Shown: piece by piece, positions 10,793-21,624 of the stretch
Layout: each line of letters begins with the position of its first letter
Numbering within the stretch: the first letter of the stretch is position 1
NCBI RefSeq assembly: GCF_023555495.1
Contig: NZ_JALCZO010000003.1
Location: 62,001-126,000 of the forward strand
DNA: 64,000 bases
From: Polaribacter sp. Z022
Lineage (GTDB): Bacteria; Bacteroidota; Bacteroidia; Flavobacteriales; Flavobacteriaceae
Direction of reading: 5' to 3'
Made by a program: the position numbers and the translations under genes
The notes under the pieces: model-generated
The model's database searches: none
What the model saw: only the letters and a program-made list of their open reading frames with translations
Told to the model about the DNA's origin: nothing

Positions 10793-11785
10793 TTAATCTC
10801 TATCTAATTTGTATTTTGTTAAGTCCATTCCGAAACTTAAACCTTTAACAATAACTAATTCTTCTAATTCAGTTAAAGATTTTTTACCAAAGTTTCTAAA
10901 CTTCATTAAATCGCTTTTATTAAAAGAAACTAAATCTCCTAATGTATCTACTTCTGCAGCTTTTAAACAATTTAAAGCTCTAACAGATAAATCCATATCG
11001 ATTAATCTAGTTTTTAATAGTTGACGCATATGTAATGATTCCTCATCATATGTTTCAGTTTGTGCAATTTCATCTGCCTCTAAAGTGATACGCTCATCAG
11101 AGAATAACATAAAGTGGTGGATTAAAATTTTAGCAGCTTCAGTTAATGCATCTTTAGGATTGATTGATCCATCAGTATCGATATCGAAAACTAATTTTTC
11201 ATAATCCGTTTTTTGTTCTACACGATAATTTTCGATTGCATATTTAACATTCTTAATTGGTGTGTAAATAGAATCAGTAAAAATTGTTCCTATTGGTGCA
11301 GAAGCTTTTTTATTTTCTTCAGCAGGTACAAATCCTCTTCCTTTTTCTATAGTAATTTCTGCATTTAACTTTACAGATTTATCCATATTACAAATAACTA
11401 AATCTGGATTCAATACTTGAAAACCTGAGATAAATTTTTGTAAATCTCCAGCAGTAAACTGCTCTTGACCAGATAATGATATAGAAACAGTTTCTCTATC
11501 AGTTTCTTCTATTTGTTTCTTAAAACGTACTTGTTTTAAGTTTAAAATAATTTCTGTAACGTCTTCTACAATTCCAGGAACTGTAGAGAATTCGTGCTCA
11601 ACACCATCAACTCTTAATGATGTAATTGCGAATCCTTCTAAAGATGATAAAAGCACTCTTCTTAAAGCATTACCAACCGTTAAACCAAAACCTGGTTCTA
11701 ATGGTCTGAACTCAAATCTACCAGAAAAATCTGTAGATTCAATCATAATTACTTTATCAGGCTTTTGAAAATTTAAAATTGCCAT
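10793..11785 (-). CDS. rpoA: DNA-directed RNA polymerase subunit alpha
   Basis: 330 residues, full length. The N-terminal assembly domain (about 1-230) includes [23 protein letters not shown] and [14 protein letters not shown]. The C-terminal domain (about 250-320) includes [20 protein letters not shown] and [11 protein letters not shown], which contact UP elements and activators. It sits between rpsD and rplQ, the conserved alpha-operon order, although the gap to rpsD is 96 bp, larger than elsewhere in the operon. Confidence 0.98.
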   Translation of the reverse strand: MAILNFQKPDKVIMIESTDFSGRFEFRPLEPGFGLTVGNALRRVLLSSLEGFAITSLRVDGVEHEFSTVPGIVEDVTEIILNLKQVRFKKQIEETDRETVSISLSGQEQFTAGDLQKFISGFQVLNPDLVICNMDKSVKLNAEITIEKGRGFVPAEENKKASAPIGTIFTDSIYTPIKNVKYAIENYRVEQKTDYEKLVFDIDTDGSINPKDALTEAAKILIHHFMLFSDERITLEADEIAQTETYDEESLHMRQLLKTRLIDMDLSVRALNCLKAAEVDTLGDLVSFNKSDLMKFRNFGKKSLTELEELVIVKGLSFGMDLTKYKLDRD

Positions 11786-11881
11786 ATTGTTCTTCGTTTT
11801 AATTGTTATTTAGTTGCGCGGTTTATTAGTGTGAAGAAATACTTATAAACCCTTTGGCTAAATACCAATATGATTAATTTA

Positions 11882-12487
11882 TTACTTAGAATATAATTCT
11901 ACGATTAATTGCTCTTTGAAAGTTTCTGGAATTTGTAATCTTTCTGGTACTTTTACAAAAGTTCCAGTTTTAGTATCAGAATTCCAAGTTAACCATTCGT
12001 ATACATTGTTGTTAGATGCCAATGCATTTTCAATAGCTACTAATGATTTAGATTTCTCTCTTACAGCTACTACATCTCCTTCTTTTAAACTATAAGAAGG
12101 TATGTTAACGATTTCTCCATTAACAGTAATATGTCTATGAGAAACTAATTGACGAGCTCCACTTCTAGAATTAGAAATACCCATTCTAAAAACTACGTTA
12201 TCTAAACGAGATTCACATAATTGTAATAACACTTCACCTGTAATACCTCCAGCTGCTTGTGCTTTTTTGAATAAGTTACTGAATTGACGCTCTAAAATAC
12301 CATAAGTATATTTTGCTTTTTGCTTCTCCATTAATTGAGTAGCATATTCAGATTTTTTTCCTCTTCTTCTTGCGTTTCCATGTTGTCCTGGAGGATAGTT
12401 TCTTTTTTCAAAGTTTTTATCATCTCCAAAAATTGCTTCACCAAACTTACGAGCAATTTTAGTTTTTGGTCCTGTATATCTTGCCAT
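11882..12487 (-). CDS. rpsD: 30S ribosomal protein S4
   Basis: 201 residues. It begins [21 protein letters not shown] and has an S4 RNA-binding domain at about residues 90-155 ([32 protein letters not shown]). It is a primary 16S rRNA binder that nucleates small-subunit assembly; in E. coli it also represses the alpha operon. The gene order rpsM-rpsK-rpsD-rpoA is conserved. The zinc-binding cysteines found in some S4 proteins are absent. Confidence 0.98.
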   Translation of the reverse strand: MARYTGPKTKIARKFGEAIFGDDKNFEKRNYPPGQHGNARRRGKKSEYATQLMEKQKAKYTYGILERQFSNLFKKAQAAGGITGEVLLQLCESRLDNVVFRMGISNSRSGARQLVSHRHITVNGEIVNIPSYSLKEGDVVAVREKSKSLVAIENALASNNNVYEWLTWNSDTKTGTFVKVPERLQIPETFKEQLIVELYSK

Positions 12488-12568
12488 TTCTTTTTTGTTA
12501 TAGATAGGGATTATGAATTAAGGCTTTCTCCTTCGATAATCTTATTCCTATCAAGTTAAAATATTTAA

Positions 12569-12952
12569 TTATACTCTTCTTCTCTTAGGTGGACGACATC
12601 CATTATGAGGAATTGGTGTAACATCAATAATTTCTGTTACTTCAATACCTGCATTGTGAATTGATCTAATTGCAGACTCTCTACCATTACCTGGTCCTTT
12701 TACATAAACTTTTACTTTACGTAAACCTGCTTCTTTTGCAACTGCTGCACAATCTTCTGCTGCTAATTGAGCTGCATATGGAGTATTCTTTTTAGAACCT
12801 CTAAAACCCATTTTACCTGCAGATGACCATGAAATAACGTCACCTTTTTTATTTGTTAAAGAAATAATGATATTGTTGAAAGACGCAGTTACGTGTGCCT
12901 CACCAATAGCGTCTATTATTACTTTACGCTTTTTTGAACTTGCTTTTGCCAT
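12569..12952 (-). CDS. rpsK: 30S ribosomal protein S11
   Basis: 127 residues with the S11 core ([28 protein letters not shown]) and the conserved C-terminus [17 protein letters not shown]. It lies on the 30S platform and contacts the Shine-Dalgarno helix region. It is separated from rpsM by 75 bp and from rpsD by 81 bp, and no convincing promoter was seen in either gap. Confidence 0.98.
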   Translation of the reverse strand: MAKASSKKRKVIIDAIGEAHVTASFNNIIISLTNKKGDVISWSSAGKMGFRGSKKNTPYAAQLAAEDCAAVAKEAGLRKVKVYVKGPGNGRESAIRSIHNAGIEVTEIIDVTPIPHNGCRPPKRRRV

Positions 12953-13027
12953 AATTTTTCAGTTTTAGTAACTTAGTTTTCTAATTTTATAGATAATCTA
13001 TTATTAGATCTTGATTACTTATCTAAC

Positions 13028-13393
13028 TTATTTTTTCTTGTTAGCTACAGTTTTTCTCTTACCTTTTCTTGTACGAGAGTTATTCTTAGTTCTTTGTCCT
13101 CTTAATGGAAGACCAAGTCTATGACGAATTCCCCTTTGACAACCGATATCCATCAAACGTTTGATGTTCAACTGTACTTCAGAACGTAATTCTCCTTCAA
13201 TAGTGAAAGTTCCTACTTGTTCTCTAATTGCTGCGATTTGATCATCTGTCCAATCTTGAACTTTAATGCTCTCATCTACTTTTGCTGCTGCTAAAACTTG
13301 TTTAGCTCTACTGTCTCCTATACCAAAGATGTAAGTTAAAGCAATAACTCCTCTTTTATTCTTTGGAATATCAATACCTGCTATTCTTGCCAT
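13028..13393 (-). CDS. rpsM: 30S ribosomal protein S13
   Basis: 121 residues: starts [26 protein letters not shown] and ends in the basic tail [23 protein letters not shown] that reaches towards the P-site tRNA. It sits at the top of the 30S head. Its ATG overlaps the stop codon of rpmJ by one base (TAATG), which implies coupled translation. Confidence 0.98.
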   Translation of the reverse strand: MARIAGIDIPKNKRGVIALTYIFGIGDSRAKQVLAAAKVDESIKVQDWTDDQIAAIREQVGTFTIEGELRSEVQLNIKRLMDIGCQRGIRHRLGLPLRGQRTKNNSRTRKGKRKTVANKKK

Positions 13394-13509
13394 TACCCTT
13401 GTCTTTGTTTAAATCTAGGATTTTGTTTATTAATCACGTATAATCTACCTTTTCTGCGAACTATTTTGCAGTCGGCACTTCTTTTTTTAACTGATGCTCT
13501 AACTTTCAT
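13393..13509 (-). CDS. rpmJ: 50S ribosomal protein L36, zinc-independent form
   Basis: A 38-residue protein too short for most gene tracks, lying between infA and rpsM as in most bacteria. It translates as [20 protein letters not shown] followed by [18 protein letters not shown]. The L36 frame is clear, but of the usual zinc ligands (Cys11, Cys14, Cys27, His32) only Cys14 remains; positions 11, 27 and 32 are Ser, Asn and Arg. This is therefore a C-minus form that should not bind zinc. Its TAA overlaps the rpsM ATG by one base and its ATG is 13 bp from infA. Confidence 0.97.
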   Translation of the reverse strand: MKVRASVKKRSADCKIVRRKGRLYVINKQNPRFKQRQG

Positions 13510-13522
13510 CTGTTTTGTTTTT

Positions 13523-13738
13523 TTAGTATCTGTAAGTAATTCTTGCTTTCGATAAATCGTAAGGACTCATTTCTAATTTTACCTTATCTCCAGGTAATAA
13601 TTTAATATAATGCATACGCATTTTTCCAGAAATGTGAGCCGTAACAATATGTCCGTTCTCTAACTCTACACGAAACATTGCATTTGATAATGCTTCTGTA
13701 ATTGTTCCATCTTGTTGAATTGCTGATTGCTTAGCCAT
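13523..13738 (-). CDS. infA: Translation initiation factor IF-1
   Basis: 71 residues, one OB fold: [40 protein letters not shown] and [25 protein letters not shown]. It binds the 30S A site during initiation. It follows secY after 5 bp and precedes rpmJ, the usual arrangement. Confidence 0.98.
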   Translation of the reverse strand: MAKQSAIQQDGTITEALSNAMFRVELENGHIVTAHISGKMRMHYIKLLPGDKVKLEMSPYDLSKARITYRY

Positions 13739-13743
13739 ATCTA

Positions 13744-15066
13744 TTATTTATTCGATTTTCTATTGCTATTTCCCGCTTTCATTAATCCATCATAATGACG
13801 ATTTAATAAGTACGAGTTAATCTGTTGCAAAGTATCAATTGCAACTCCTACCATAATTATTAATGATGTACCTCCATAAAACATAGCCCAACTTTGTTGT
13901 ACTCCAAACTGAACTACAATTGCTGGTAAGATTGATAATCCTGCTAAAAATAACGATCCAGGGAACGTAATTCTAGATAAAACAGAATCTAATCTATCTG
14001 CTGTGTCTTTTCCTGGTCTAATACCTGGTATAAAACCACCACTTCTTTTTAAATCTTCTGCCATTTTATTCGTAGGAATAGTAATTGCAGTATAGAAATA
14101 ACTAAAAATAATAATTAATAATGCAAATATTACATTATACCATAAACCATTAATATCTTGTAAGCTTGCAATTGCTGGAAATCTTTGAGCTAAAGCAACT
14201 GGTAAAAACATAATTGCTTGTGCAAAGATTATAGGCATAACACCTGCTGCATTAAGTTTTAGAGGTATATAATCTCTAGAACCTGCAACGTTTTGTATGT
14301 TTCCTGCAACTGTTCTTCTGGCATATTGTACTGCTATTTTACGAACGGCAGTTACTAATAGCACAGTTAATAAAATTACTACAAACCAAACAATGATTTC
14401 AATTAAAACCATCATAATTCCACCAGCTCCAGCATTTGTTGTTTTTGCAACAAATTCTTGTAAAAATGCTGCTGGAAAGTTAGCTATAATACCTACTGTA
14501 ATCAATAATGAAATACCATTACCAATTCCTTTGTCTGTAATACGCTCTCCTAACCACATTGCAAATATTGTTCCTGCAGTTAAGATAATGATTGATGATA
14601 CCCAGAAAGTTGCACCACTTACTAAGAAAGCTTCAGGGCCTAAACCAAACTGAGTTTTTATAGCAGTAATATAAGTAGGAGCTTGTACAAGCGTAATACC
14701 TATTGTTAACCATCTAGTTATTTGCGTAATTTTTTTACGTCCACTTTCTCCATCTTTTTGTAATTTCTGTAAATATGGAACCGCAATTCCCATTAATTGA
14801 ACTACAATAGATGCAGAAATATAAGGCATAATACCAAGTGCCATTACTGACGCTCTAGCAAATGCTCCTCCTGTAAATGCATTTAATAATCCTAAAAGAC
14901 CTCCATCAGCACTTTCTTTTAAAGCAGCTAACTGTAATGGATCTACTCCTGGTAAAGGAACAGCAGCCATAAAACGGTAAACCGCAATTAAACCGATAGT
15001 TAGAAGAATTTTGTTTTTTAATTCTTCAATACTGAAAATGTCTTTTAATCTATTAATAAAATTCAT
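13744..15066 (-). CDS. secY: Preprotein translocase subunit SecY
   Basis: 440 residues with ten predicted membrane spans, the expected topology. It forms the inner-membrane protein-conducting channel with SecE and SecG. SecY motifs: [14 protein letters not shown] in the first span, [30 protein letters not shown], and [17 protein letters not shown] in a cytoplasmic loop. It follows rplO after 12 bp and precedes infA. Many proteins in this window (SusCD, barrels, lipoproteins) depend on it. Confidence 0.98.
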   Translation of the reverse strand: MNFINRLKDIFSIEELKNKILLTIGLIAVYRFMAAVPLPGVDPLQLAALKESADGGLLGLLNAFTGGAFARASVMALGIMPYISASIVVQLMGIAVPYLQKLQKDGESGRKKITQITRWLTIGITLVQAPTYITAIKTQFGLGPEAFLVSGATFWVSSIIILTAGTIFAMWLGERITDKGIGNGISLLITVGIIANFPAAFLQEFVAKTTNAGAGGIMMVLIEIIVWFVVILLTVLLVTAVRKIAVQYARRTVAGNIQNVAGSRDYIPLKLNAAGVMPIIFAQAIMFLPVALAQRFPAIASLQDINGLWYNVIFALLIIIFSYFYTAITIPTNKMAEDLKRSGGFIPGIRPGKDTADRLDSVLSRITFPGSLFLAGLSILPAIVVQFGVQQSWAMFYGGTSLIIMVGVAIDTLQQINSYLLNRHYDGLMKAGNSNRKSNK

Positions 15067-15078
15067 ATTTACGGGATC

Positions 15079-15528
15079 TTATAAAGTAACAGCTTCTCCT
15101 CCAGCAGCTTCTATAGCCGCTTTTGCTGATGCTGTAAATTTATTTACAGTTATATTTAATTTAGCTTTTAATTCACCATTACCTAATATTTTTACTAGGT
15201 CGTTTTTACCTGCTAAACCATTAGCAACTAAAATTTCTAAATTAACTGTATCGGTTATTTTTCCACTTTCAACTAAAGATTGTAATTTATCTAAGTTGAT
15301 ACCTTGATATTCCTTACGGTTTATATTCGTGAAACCAAACTTTGGTACACGTCTTTGAAGTGGCATTTGCCCTCCTTCAAAACCAATTTTCTTAGAATAT
15401 CCAGAACGAGATTTCTGTCCATTGTGACCTCTTGTAGCAGTACCACCTTTTCCAGATCCTTCACCTCTTGCAATTCTTTTTCCTTTTTTAATGGAACCTT
15501 CTGCTGGTGTTAAATTATGTAAACTCAT
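15079..15528 (-). CDS. rplO: 50S ribosomal protein L15
   Basis: 149 residues. The glycine- and arginine-rich N-terminus (SIKKGKRIARGEGSGKGGTA, RGHNGQKSRSG) threads into 23S rRNA; the C-terminal globular part contains LEILVANGLAGKNDLVKILG. It sits between rpmD (13 bp) and secY (12 bp) in the conserved spc order. Confidence 0.98.
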   Translation of the reverse strand: MSLHNLTPAEGSIKKGKRIARGEGSGKGGTATRGHNGQKSRSGYSKKIGFEGGQMPLQRRVPKFGFTNINRKEYQGINLDKLQSLVESGKITDTVNLEILVANGLAGKNDLVKILGNGELKAKLNITVNKFTASAKAAIEAAGGEAVTL

Positions 15529-15541
15529 TTTTTTAAATATC

Positions 15542-15724
15542 TTATTTAATTTCTTCGAAAGAAACTAAGTGTTTAACTGTATTTACCATACCAACTATAG
15601 ATGGAGTTGCCTCGTGTACTACAGTTTGATTCATTCTACGTAAACCTAAAGCTTCTAAAGTTCTCTTTTGATTCTTAAGACGCCCGATTTGACTTTTTAC
15701 TTGTGTAACTTTTATTTTTGCCAT
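15542..15724 (-). CDS. rpmD: 50S ribosomal protein L30
   Basis: 60 residues: [44 protein letters not shown]. This is the standard bacterial short form of L30, between rpsE and rplO. Confidence 0.97.
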   Translation of the reverse strand: MAKIKVTQVKSQIGRLKNQKRTLEALGLRRMNQTVVHEATPSIVGMVNTVKHLVSFEEIK

Positions 15725-15735
15725 CGTTCTTAGAT

Positions 15736-16257
15736 TTATCCGTTAAATACTTTCTCTAAAGAAATTCCTCTTTGTTTAGCAATAGATGCTGCACTACGTA
15801 ATTGTAATAAAGCGTCAAAAGTTGCTTTAACTACGTTATGAGGATTTGAAGATCCTTGAGATTTAGATAATACATCATGAATACCAACTGCTTCTAATAC
15901 TGCTCTTACAGCACCACCAGCAATAACCCCTGTACCATGAGATGCAGGCTTAATGAAAACTTTTGCTCCACCAAACTTACCTTTCTGCTCATGAGGTAAT
16001 GTTGCATCTAAAATAGGAATTCTAACTAAGTTTTTCTTTGCATCTTCAACTGCTTTAGCAATTGCAGAAGAAACATCTTTTGATTTACCTAAACCATGAC
16101 CTACAACACCATTACCATCTCCTACAACAACAATTGCAGAAAAACCAAAAGCTCTACCACCTTTAGTTACTTTAGTTACACGTTGTACACCTACTAATCT
16201 ATCTACAAGCTCTAATCCGCTTGGTTTTACTCTTTCTACGTTTTTATATCCTTGCAT
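15736..16257 (-). CDS. rpsE: 30S ribosomal protein S5
   Basis: 173 residues with the N-terminal double-stranded RNA-binding domain ([39 protein letters not shown]) and a C-terminal ribosomal S5D2-like domain ([36 protein letters not shown]). It sits at the mRNA entry site and affects decoding accuracy. It is 6 bp from rplR. Confidence 0.98.
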   Translation of the reverse strand: MQGYKNVERVKPSGLELVDRLVGVQRVTKVTKGGRAFGFSAIVVVGDGNGVVGHGLGKSKDVSSAIAKAVEDAKKNLVRIPILDATLPHEQKGKFGGAKVFIKPASHGTGVIAGGAVRAVLEAVGIHDVLSKSQGSSNPHNVVKATFDALLQLRSAASIAKQRGISLEKVFNG

Positions 16258-16263
16258 AATTTC

Positions 16264-16614
16264 TTAAAATTTTAAACCTGCTTCTCTTGCAGCGTCAGCT
16301 AATACTTTAACTCTACCGTGGTATAAATATCCGTTTCTATCAAAAGCAACTGTTTCTACTCCTGCTTTAACAGCCTTTTCAGCGATTGCTTTACCAACTG
16401 CAGTAGCTGCTTCAGATTTAGTAGTTGCTTTAATTTCTTTATTTCTAGATGAAACTGAAGCTAATGTTACTCCGTTTACATCATCAACTAGTTGAGCATA
16501 AATTTCTTTGTTACTTCTATAAACCGATAATCTTGGTTTTGTAGCAGTACCAGAGATAATTTTTCTGATTCTTTGCTTAATTCTAGTTCTTCTTTGTAGC
16601 TTTGATAATGCCAT
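16264..16614 (-). CDS. rplR: 50S ribosomal protein L18
   Basis: 116 residues: basic N-terminus [39 protein letters not shown] and [26 protein letters not shown]. It binds 5S rRNA together with L5. The spc order is conserved on both sides. Confidence 0.98.
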   Translation of the reverse strand: MALSKLQRRTRIKQRIRKIISGTATKPRLSVYRSNKEIYAQLVDDVNGVTLASVSSRNKEIKATTKSEAATAVGKAIAEKAVKAGVETVAFDRNGYLYHGRVKVLADAAREAGLKF

Positions 16615-16625
16615 AATACTATATA

Positions 16626-17171
16626 TTATGCAGATTTACCTGCTTTTCTTCTTAATACTTCACCAACAAACTTAACTCCTTTTCCTTTGTAAGGCTCTGG
16701 AGTTCTGAAAGAACGAATCTTTGCAGCAACTTGACCAACTAATTGTTTGTCAAAAGAAGATAATTTAATGATTGGGTTTTTCCCTTTCTCTGATACTGTT
16801 TCAACTTTAACCTCTGGAGCTAAGTTTAAAACTATATTATGAGAGAAACCTAAAGCTAAGTCTAATTTTTGTCCTTGATTAGAAGCTCTATAACCAACTC
16901 CAACCAATTCTAGTTCTTTAGTCCATCCTTTAGAAACACCTTCAATCATATTATTGATTAAAGCTCTCATTAAACCATGTTGTGCTTTATGGTCTTTACT
17001 TTCTGATGCTCTATCTAATGTAATAGTTGCATCTTCAATGTTAACTGTAATTCCTTCAGAAATTGTTTGAGATAATTCTCCTAATTTTCCTTTTACAGTT
17101 ATTACGTTGTCTTTAATGTTTACATCTACACCTTGTGCGATGCTAACTGGGTTTTTTCCAATTCTACTCAT
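16626..17171 (-). CDS. rplF: 50S ribosomal protein L6
   Basis: 181 residues made of two homologous beta-rich domains: [20 protein letters not shown] and, near the C-terminus, [24 protein letters not shown]. It lies near the factor-binding site of the large subunit. It is 9 bp from rpsH. Confidence 0.98.
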   Translation of the reverse strand: MSRIGKNPVSIAQGVDVNIKDNVITVKGKLGELSQTISEGITVNIEDATITLDRASESKDHKAQHGLMRALINNMIEGVSKGWTKELELVGVGYRASNQGQKLDLALGFSHNIVLNLAPEVKVETVSEKGKNPIIKLSSFDKQLVGQVAAKIRSFRTPEPYKGKGVKFVGEVLRRKAGKSA

Positions 17172-17180
17172 CTCTAAGGC

Positions 17181-17579
17181 TTAATAAACGTAACATAAAA
17201 CTTCTCCTCCAACATTTTCTTGACGTGCTTTTTTGTTTGTCATTACACCTTTAGATGTAGAAACAATAGCAATTCCAAGTCCGTTTAATACTCTTGGCAT
17301 CTCTGAAGAGCCAACGTATTTACGTAAACCTGGTGTACTGATTCGTTGAATTTTTCTAATTACTGACTCTTTTGTGTCTTTGTCATATTTTAAAGCTATC
17401 TTAATAGTTCCTTGAACTTTATCGTCATTGAACTGGTAACTTAAAATATACCCTTGATCAAACAAAATTTTAGTCATTTCCTTCTTCAAATTTGAAGCTG
17501 GAATTTCTACTACTCTGTGTCCTGCTGCGATAGCATTTCTTACTCTAGTAAGAAAATCCGCGATTGGATCTGTATACAT
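17181..17579 (-). CDS. rpsH: 30S ribosomal protein S8
   Basis: 132 residues: [42 protein letters not shown] and the C-terminal EVLCYVY. It is a primary 16S rRNA-binding protein, and in E. coli it is the repressor of the spc operon. A 163-bp gap separates it from rpsN upstream, the largest gap within this operon, and that gap carries a candidate promoter and hairpin. Confidence 0.98.
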   Translation of the reverse strand: MYTDPIADFLTRVRNAIAAGHRVVEIPASNLKKEMTKILFDQGYILSYQFNDDKVQGTIKIALKYDKDTKESVIRKIQRISTPGLRKYVGSSEMPRVLNGLGIAIVSTSKGVMTNKKARQENVGGEVLCYVY

Positions 17580-17682
17580 ATTAATATAAAATTGCGATTA
17601 CGGTTTTCAATTACCTCTATTTATGCTACAGATTTCTCTGTGATAAATGAACCTATAATCAGTTAAAATTCTTATACTCAAA

Positions 17683-17718
17683 AAAAATAGAGCGTGCAAA
17701 GATACACATTCTATTTTT
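17683..17718 (-). terminator. Weak AT-rich terminator-like hairpin between rpsN and rpsH
   Basis: AAAAATAGA and TCTATTTTT can pair around an 18-nt loop, followed by a T-run on the minus strand. The stem is AT-rich and the loop long, so it may terminate only part of the transcripts, if any. The loop contains the candidate promoter box for rpsH. Confidence 0.35.
17697..17704 (-). promoter_or_regulatory. Candidate internal promoter -7 box ahead of rpsH
   Basis: The minus strand reads TATCTTTG followed by C, an exact TAnnTTTG match in the 163-bp rpsN-rpsH gap. No matching -33 box is seen at the usual distance. A start here would give a leader of about 110 nt. Confidence 0.4.
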
Positions 17719-17742
17719 ATTTTTAAGCTTTATTTAAAATTT

Positions 17743-18012
17743 CTACCAACTAGCCTTTTTAACTCCTGGTATTAATCCTTGATTTGCCATTTCACGAAAA
17801 GTAACACGTGATATACCAAATTGTCTCATGTATCCTTTTGGACGTCCAGTAAGTTTACATCTATTGTGCATTCTTATTGGTGAAGCATTCTTTGGTAATT
17901 TTTGCAATGCTTCATAGTCTCCAGCTTCTTTTAAAGCTTTTCTCTTTTCTGCATATTTTGCAACAACTGCTGCTCTTTTACGCTCACGCGCTTTCATTGA
18001 TTCTTTAGCCAT
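17743..18012 (-). CDS. rpsN: 30S ribosomal protein S14, long zinc-free form
   Basis: 89 residues, the long form (the zinc-binding short form is about 61). Motifs: [20 protein letters not shown], and [32 protein letters not shown]. The paired CxxC motifs of the zinc form are absent. It sits 3 bp after rplE and before the rpsN-rpsH gap. Confidence 0.98.
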   Translation of the reverse strand: MAKESMKARERKRAAVVAKYAEKRKALKEAGDYEALQKLPKNASPIRMHNRCKLTGRPKGYMRQFGISRVTFREMANQGLIPGVKKASW

Positions 18013-18015
18013 TTC

Positions 18016-18567
18016 TTAATTTTTTTTGAATGGTAAACCTAATTCTCCTAATAATGATTTAGCTTCTTTGTCAGTATTTGCAGATGTTACAAAAGTAATA
18101 TCCATACCACTGATTTTTTTAACTTGATCAATATTAATTTCTGGGTAGATGATTTGTTCAGTAATTCCTAAATTGTAATTACCTCTTCCATCAAATCCAT
18201 TAGCTTTTATACCGTTAAAGTCTCTTACGCGAGGTAAAGAAGCAGTAACTAATCTATCTAAAAACTCATACATTTTATCTCCACGTAAAGTAACTTTAAC
18301 ACCAATTGGCATTCCTTTACGTAATTTAAATGATGCAACATCTTTTTTAGACATTGTTGAAACAGCTTTTTGACCTGTAATTTTAGTCAACTCTTCAACA
18401 GCATAATCTATTAATTTCTTATCTGCAATTGCAGCACCTACACCTTTAGAAACAACTATTTTTTCTAATTTAGGTACTTGCATTACATTCTTATAACTGA
18501 ATTCTTCAGTAAGAGCTTTCATAACTCTTTCTTTGTATTCTGCTTTTAATCTTGGTACGTAACTCAT
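18016..18567 (-). CDS. rplE: 50S ribosomal protein L5
   Basis: 183 residues: [46 protein letters not shown], and [30 protein letters not shown]. It binds 5S rRNA and contacts the P-site tRNA and S13. It lies 8 bp after rplX. Confidence 0.98.
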   Translation of the reverse strand: MSYVPRLKAEYKERVMKALTEEFSYKNVMQVPKLEKIVVSKGVGAAIADKKLIDYAVEELTKITGQKAVSTMSKKDVASFKLRKGMPIGVKVTLRGDKMYEFLDRLVTASLPRVRDFNGIKANGFDGRGNYNLGITEQIIYPEINIDQVKKISGMDITFVTSANTDKEAKSLLGELGLPFKKN

Positions 18568-18575
18568 GATTATTC

Positions 18576-18878
18576 TTATTTTTTAGTTTTTTTAGAGACT
18601 CTAGTTTTAGCATCTCCATCAACTTGATAACCTACTCTTACAGCTACACCATCTTCTACTAACATAACGTTAGAAATATGTAATGAAGCTTCTTTTTTTA
18701 CAATACCACCTTGAGGGTTTTGAGCGCTTGGTTTAGTGTGCTTAGAAACTAAATTTACACCTTCAACTAACACTCTATCCTTATCTTTGATAATTTGTAA
18801 AACTTTACCTTCTGATCCTTTATGATCTCCTGCAATTACTTTTACAGTATCTCCTGATTTTAATTTGAACTTCTTCAT
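18576..18878 (-). CDS. rplX: 50S ribosomal protein L24
   Basis: 100 residues with an N-terminal KOW motif ([23 protein letters not shown]) and the conserved [23 protein letters not shown]. It is an early assembly initiator of the large subunit at the tunnel exit. It sits 13 bp from rplN. Confidence 0.98.
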   Translation of the reverse strand: MKKFKLKSGDTVKVIAGDHKGSEGKVLQIIKDKDRVLVEGVNLVSKHTKPSAQNPQGGIVKKEASLHISNVMLVEDGVAVRVGYQVDGDAKTRVSKKTKK

Positions 18879-18891
18879 CTTATATAATGAT

Positions 18892-19260
18892 TTAAAGCAC
18901 TTCAGGTGCTAATGATACTATTTTCATGAATTGTTTTTCACGAAGCTCACGTGCAACAGGTCCGAATACACGAGTTCCTCTCATTTCCTCTGTAGGATTT
19001 AAAAGTACACAAGCGTTATCATCAAATCTAATATAAGACCCGTCTTTACGTCTAACTTCTTTTTTAGTTCTTACAACAACTGCTCTAGATACTTGACCTT
19101 TTTTTACAGTTCCGTTAGGAGTTGCAGATTTAACAGATACAACAATTTTGTCTCCAATACTTGCGTAACGTTTTTTTGTTCCTCCTAAAACTCTAATTAC
19201 TAAAACTTCTTTAGCTCCAGTATTATCTGCTACTTTTAATCTTGATTCTGTCTGTAACAT
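18892..19260 (-). CDS. rplN: 50S ribosomal protein L14
   Basis: 122 residues, exact family length: [39 protein letters not shown] and [28 protein letters not shown]. It lies at the intersubunit interface. Only one base separates its ATG from the rpsQ stop. Confidence 0.98.
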   Translation of the reverse strand: MLQTESRLKVADNTGAKEVLVIRVLGGTKKRYASIGDKIVVSVKSATPNGTVKKGQVSRAVVVRTKKEVRRKDGSYIRFDDNACVLLNPTEEMRGTRVFGPVARELREKQFMKIVSLAPEVL

Positions 19261-19261
19261 A

Positions 19262-19519
19262 TTATTTAGCTCTTTCTAGGATTTCTACTAATCTCCAACG
19301 TTTAGATTTACTCATAGGTCTAGTTTCCATGATCCTAACAGTATCTCCTTCGTTGCAATCATTCTTTTCGTCGTGTGCAACATACTTTTTCGTTTTTAAT
19401 ACGAACTTACCGTACATTGGGTGCTTTACTCTTTTAGTTTCAGAAACAACAATAGATTTCTCCATTTTGCTACTAGAAACAACACCAATTCTCTCTTTTC
19501 TAAGATTTCTTTTTTCCAT
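19262..19519 (-). CDS. rpsQ: 30S ribosomal protein S17
   Basis: 85 residues, one OB fold: [45 protein letters not shown] and [23 protein letters not shown]. It is an early-binding 16S rRNA protein, downstream of rpmC. Confidence 0.98.
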   Translation of the reverse strand: MEKRNLRKERIGVVSSSKMEKSIVVSETKRVKHPMYGKFVLKTKKYVAHDEKNDCNEGDTVRIMETRPMSKSKRWRLVEILERAK

Positions 19520-19539
19520 CTTTAAAACTGACTATAGAA

Positions 19540-19731
19540 TTATTGTAATTCTCTTTTTGTTAATTCTGTTGCAATTCTTGCTACAGTTCTTCTTAAGCTT
19601 CTCAATTGCAATGGATTCTCCAAAGGAGTGATTGCATGAGCCATCTTAAGATCAGTATAATTCTTTTGCAACGCTCCAAGCTTCTCTTGTAAATCTGCTA
19701 TAGATAATTCTTTAATTTCTGATTGTTTCAT
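19540..19731 (-). CDS. rpmC: 50S ribosomal protein L29
   Basis: 63 residues forming the typical two-helix hairpin: IKELSIADLQEKLGALQKNYTDLKMAH and LRSLRRTVARIATELTKREL. It sits at the tunnel exit near L23. It is 11 bp after rplP. Confidence 0.97.
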   Translation of the reverse strand: MKQSEIKELSIADLQEKLGALQKNYTDLKMAHAITPLENPLQLRSLRRTVARIATELTKRELQ

Positions 19732-19742
19732 TTTCTTTAGAA

Positions 19743-20174
19743 TTATGCGTTAATATCAAAATCTCTTGCTATTACAAACTTCGTTTTTACTGGAAGTTTT
19801 TGAGCTGCTAAACGTAAAGCTTCTTTTGCTACATTCATTGGTACTCCACCAACTTCAAACAAAATTCTACCTGGTTTAATAACTGCAACAAAATGATCTG
19901 GTGCTCCTTTACCCTTACCCATACGTACCTCTAAAGGCTTTTTAGTGATTGGCTTGTCTGGAAAAATCTTAATCCATAACTGCCCTTCTCTTTTCATATG
20001 ACGAGTTGCCGCGATACGAGCTGCTTCTATTTGACGAGAAGTTAATAAGTTCTGGTCTAAAGATTTAATACCAAACATTCCATTAGAAAGTTGATTTCCT
20101 CTTTGAGAATTCCCAGTCATATTCCCTTTCGCCTTCTGTACCTTACGGTATTTTACTCTTTTTGGCTGTAACAT
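19743..20174 (-). CDS. rplP: 50S ribosomal protein L16
   Basis: 143 residues: [75 protein letters not shown]. It organises the A-site region of the 50S. The segment around RMGKGKG corresponds to the arginine-containing loop hydroxylated in some bacteria. Confidence 0.98.
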   Translation of the reverse strand: MLQPKRVKYRKVQKAKGNMTGNSQRGNQLSNGMFGIKSLDQNLLTSRQIEAARIAATRHMKREGQLWIKIFPDKPITKKPLEVRMGKGKGAPDHFVAVIKPGRILFEVGGVPMNVAKEALRLAAQKLPVKTKFVIARDFDINA

Positions 20175-20196
20175 TTTTAATTTCTAATTTTAAAAA

Positions 20197-20916
20197 TTAT
20201 TTTCTTCTACGAGGTTGACGCTTTGATCTATCACCTCCTTTATTACCACCTTGCTTTTTAGACAAGCCAACTAATGGAGACAATTCTCTTTTACCATAAA
20301 CCTCACCCTTCATAATCCATACTTTAATACCTAATCTTCCGTATTGAGTATGAGCTTCTACAAGTGCATAATCGATATCAGCTCTAAAAGTAGAAAGAGG
20401 AATTCTTCCTTCTTTATAGTGCTCAGAACGTGCCATTTCTGCTCCATTTAAACGACCTGATAACTGAACTTTAATTCCTTCAGCATTCATTCGCATTGTA
20501 GCTTGAATAGCCATCTTTGTAGCTCTCTTATAAGAAATTCTATTTTCAATTTGACGTGCAATACTAGTTGCAACTAATTTTGCATCTAATTCTGGACGTT
20601 TAATTTCAAAAATGTTAATTTGAACTTCTTTACCAGTAATTTTTTTAAGCTCTTCTTTTAACTTGTCTACCTCTTGACCTCCTTTACCAATAATGATACC
20701 TGGACGTGCTGTAGTGATAGTAACGGTTACAAGTTTTAAAGTACGCTCTATAATTACTCTAGAAACACTTGCTTTAGATAATCTAGCATTTACATACTTT
20801 CTTATCTTATCATCTTCAGCAATTTTATCTCCGTAGTCATTACCACCATACCAGTTAGATTCCCAACCTCTGATGATTCCTAAACGATTCCCAATTGGAT
20901 TTGTTTTTTGTCCCAT
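20197..20916 (-). CDS. rpsC: 30S ribosomal protein S3
   Basis: 239 residues with a KH domain whose GxxG loop reads [18 protein letters not shown], and a C-terminal S3 domain ([27 protein letters not shown]). A basic tail ([17 protein letters not shown]) follows. It lines the mRNA entry channel. It is 11 bp from rplV. Confidence 0.98.
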   Translation of the reverse strand: MGQKTNPIGNRLGIIRGWESNWYGGNDYGDKIAEDDKIRKYVNARLSKASVSRVIIERTLKLVTVTITTARPGIIIGKGGQEVDKLKEELKKITGKEVQINIFEIKRPELDAKLVATSIARQIENRISYKRATKMAIQATMRMNAEGIKVQLSGRLNGAEMARSEHYKEGRIPLSTFRADIDYALVEAHTQYGRLGIKVWIMKGEVYGKRELSPLVGLSKKQGGNKGGDRSKRQPRRRK

Positions 20917-20927
20917 TTCTACTTTGA

Positions 20928-21332
20928 TTAATTACTTAAATTTTTACTACCTAACTCTAAAGTAACGTGATTAGATCTCTTACGAATTCTATGAGCACGC
21001 CCTTGTGGAGCTGGTCTTAATCTTTTTAACATTCCTGCGCTATCTACACAAATAGATTTTACAAATAACCCAGCGTCTTCAATAGATGCATCCTCATTTT
21101 TAGCTTGCCAGTTTGCAATTGCAGACAACAACAATTTTTCTAAGTTGATAGATGCTTCTTTAGGACTGAACTTTAAGATTTGTAAAGCTTTTTCAACTTC
21201 AACACCTCTTACTTGATCTGCTACTAAACGCATTTTTCTTGGTGACGTAGGACAGTTTGTAAGCTTCGCGAAAGCACGTTGCTTTCTATCTGCTTTTAAC
21301 TGATCTGCCATATTTTTTTTACGAACTCCCAT
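20928..21332 (-). CDS. rplV: 50S ribosomal protein L22
   Basis: 134 residues: [40 protein letters not shown] and the tunnel-lining loop region [28 protein letters not shown]. The loop forms part of the exit-tunnel constriction. The start used ([10 protein letters not shown]) could instead be the internal Met8. It is 6 bp from rpsS. Confidence 0.97.
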   Translation of the reverse strand: MGVRKKNMADQLKADRKQRAFAKLTNCPTSPRKMRLVADQVRGVEVEKALQILKFSPKEASINLEKLLLSAIANWQAKNEDASIEDAGLFVKSICVDSAGMLKRLRPAPQGRAHRIRKRSNHVTLELGSKNLSN

Positions 21333-21338
21333 TTCCTA

Positions 21339-21617
21339 CTATTTTTTTCCTTTATTTTTTGCACCAGCGTGTCCTCTAAAAGAACGAGTTGGTGAAAATT
21401 CGCCTAATTTATGCCCTACCATGTTTTCTGTAACATAAACTGGTACAAACTGACGTCCATTATGAACAGCAATAGTTTGTCCAACAAAATCTGGAGAAAT
21501 CATACTTGCTCTAGACCAAGTTTTGATTACAGTTTTGCTACCAGCTTCTACATTAGCCAACACTTTTTTCTCTAATTTATAGTGAATGTAAGGTCCTTTT
21601 TTTAATGATCTTGCCAT
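21339..21617 (-). CDS. rpsS: 30S ribosomal protein S19
   Basis: 92 residues, family length: [72 protein letters not shown]. It forms the head cluster with S13 and S14. The order rplB-rpsS-rplV is conserved. Confidence 0.98.
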   Translation of the reverse strand: MARSLKKGPYIHYKLEKKVLANVEAGSKTVIKTWSRASMISPDFVGQTIAVHNGRQFVPVYVTENMVGHKLGEFSPTRSFRGHAGAKNKGKK

Positions 21618-21624
21618 AACTTAA

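Noticed and set aside
14297..14653. A 118-residue open frame on the plus strand inside secY
   Set aside because: Antisense to a conserved essential gene, low-complexity Ile/Thr/Asn content, no promoter or start context.
19242..19631. A 129-residue plus-strand frame across rpsQ and rpmC
   Set aside because: Antisense shadow of ribosomal genes; Leu/Phe-rich reading from the complement.
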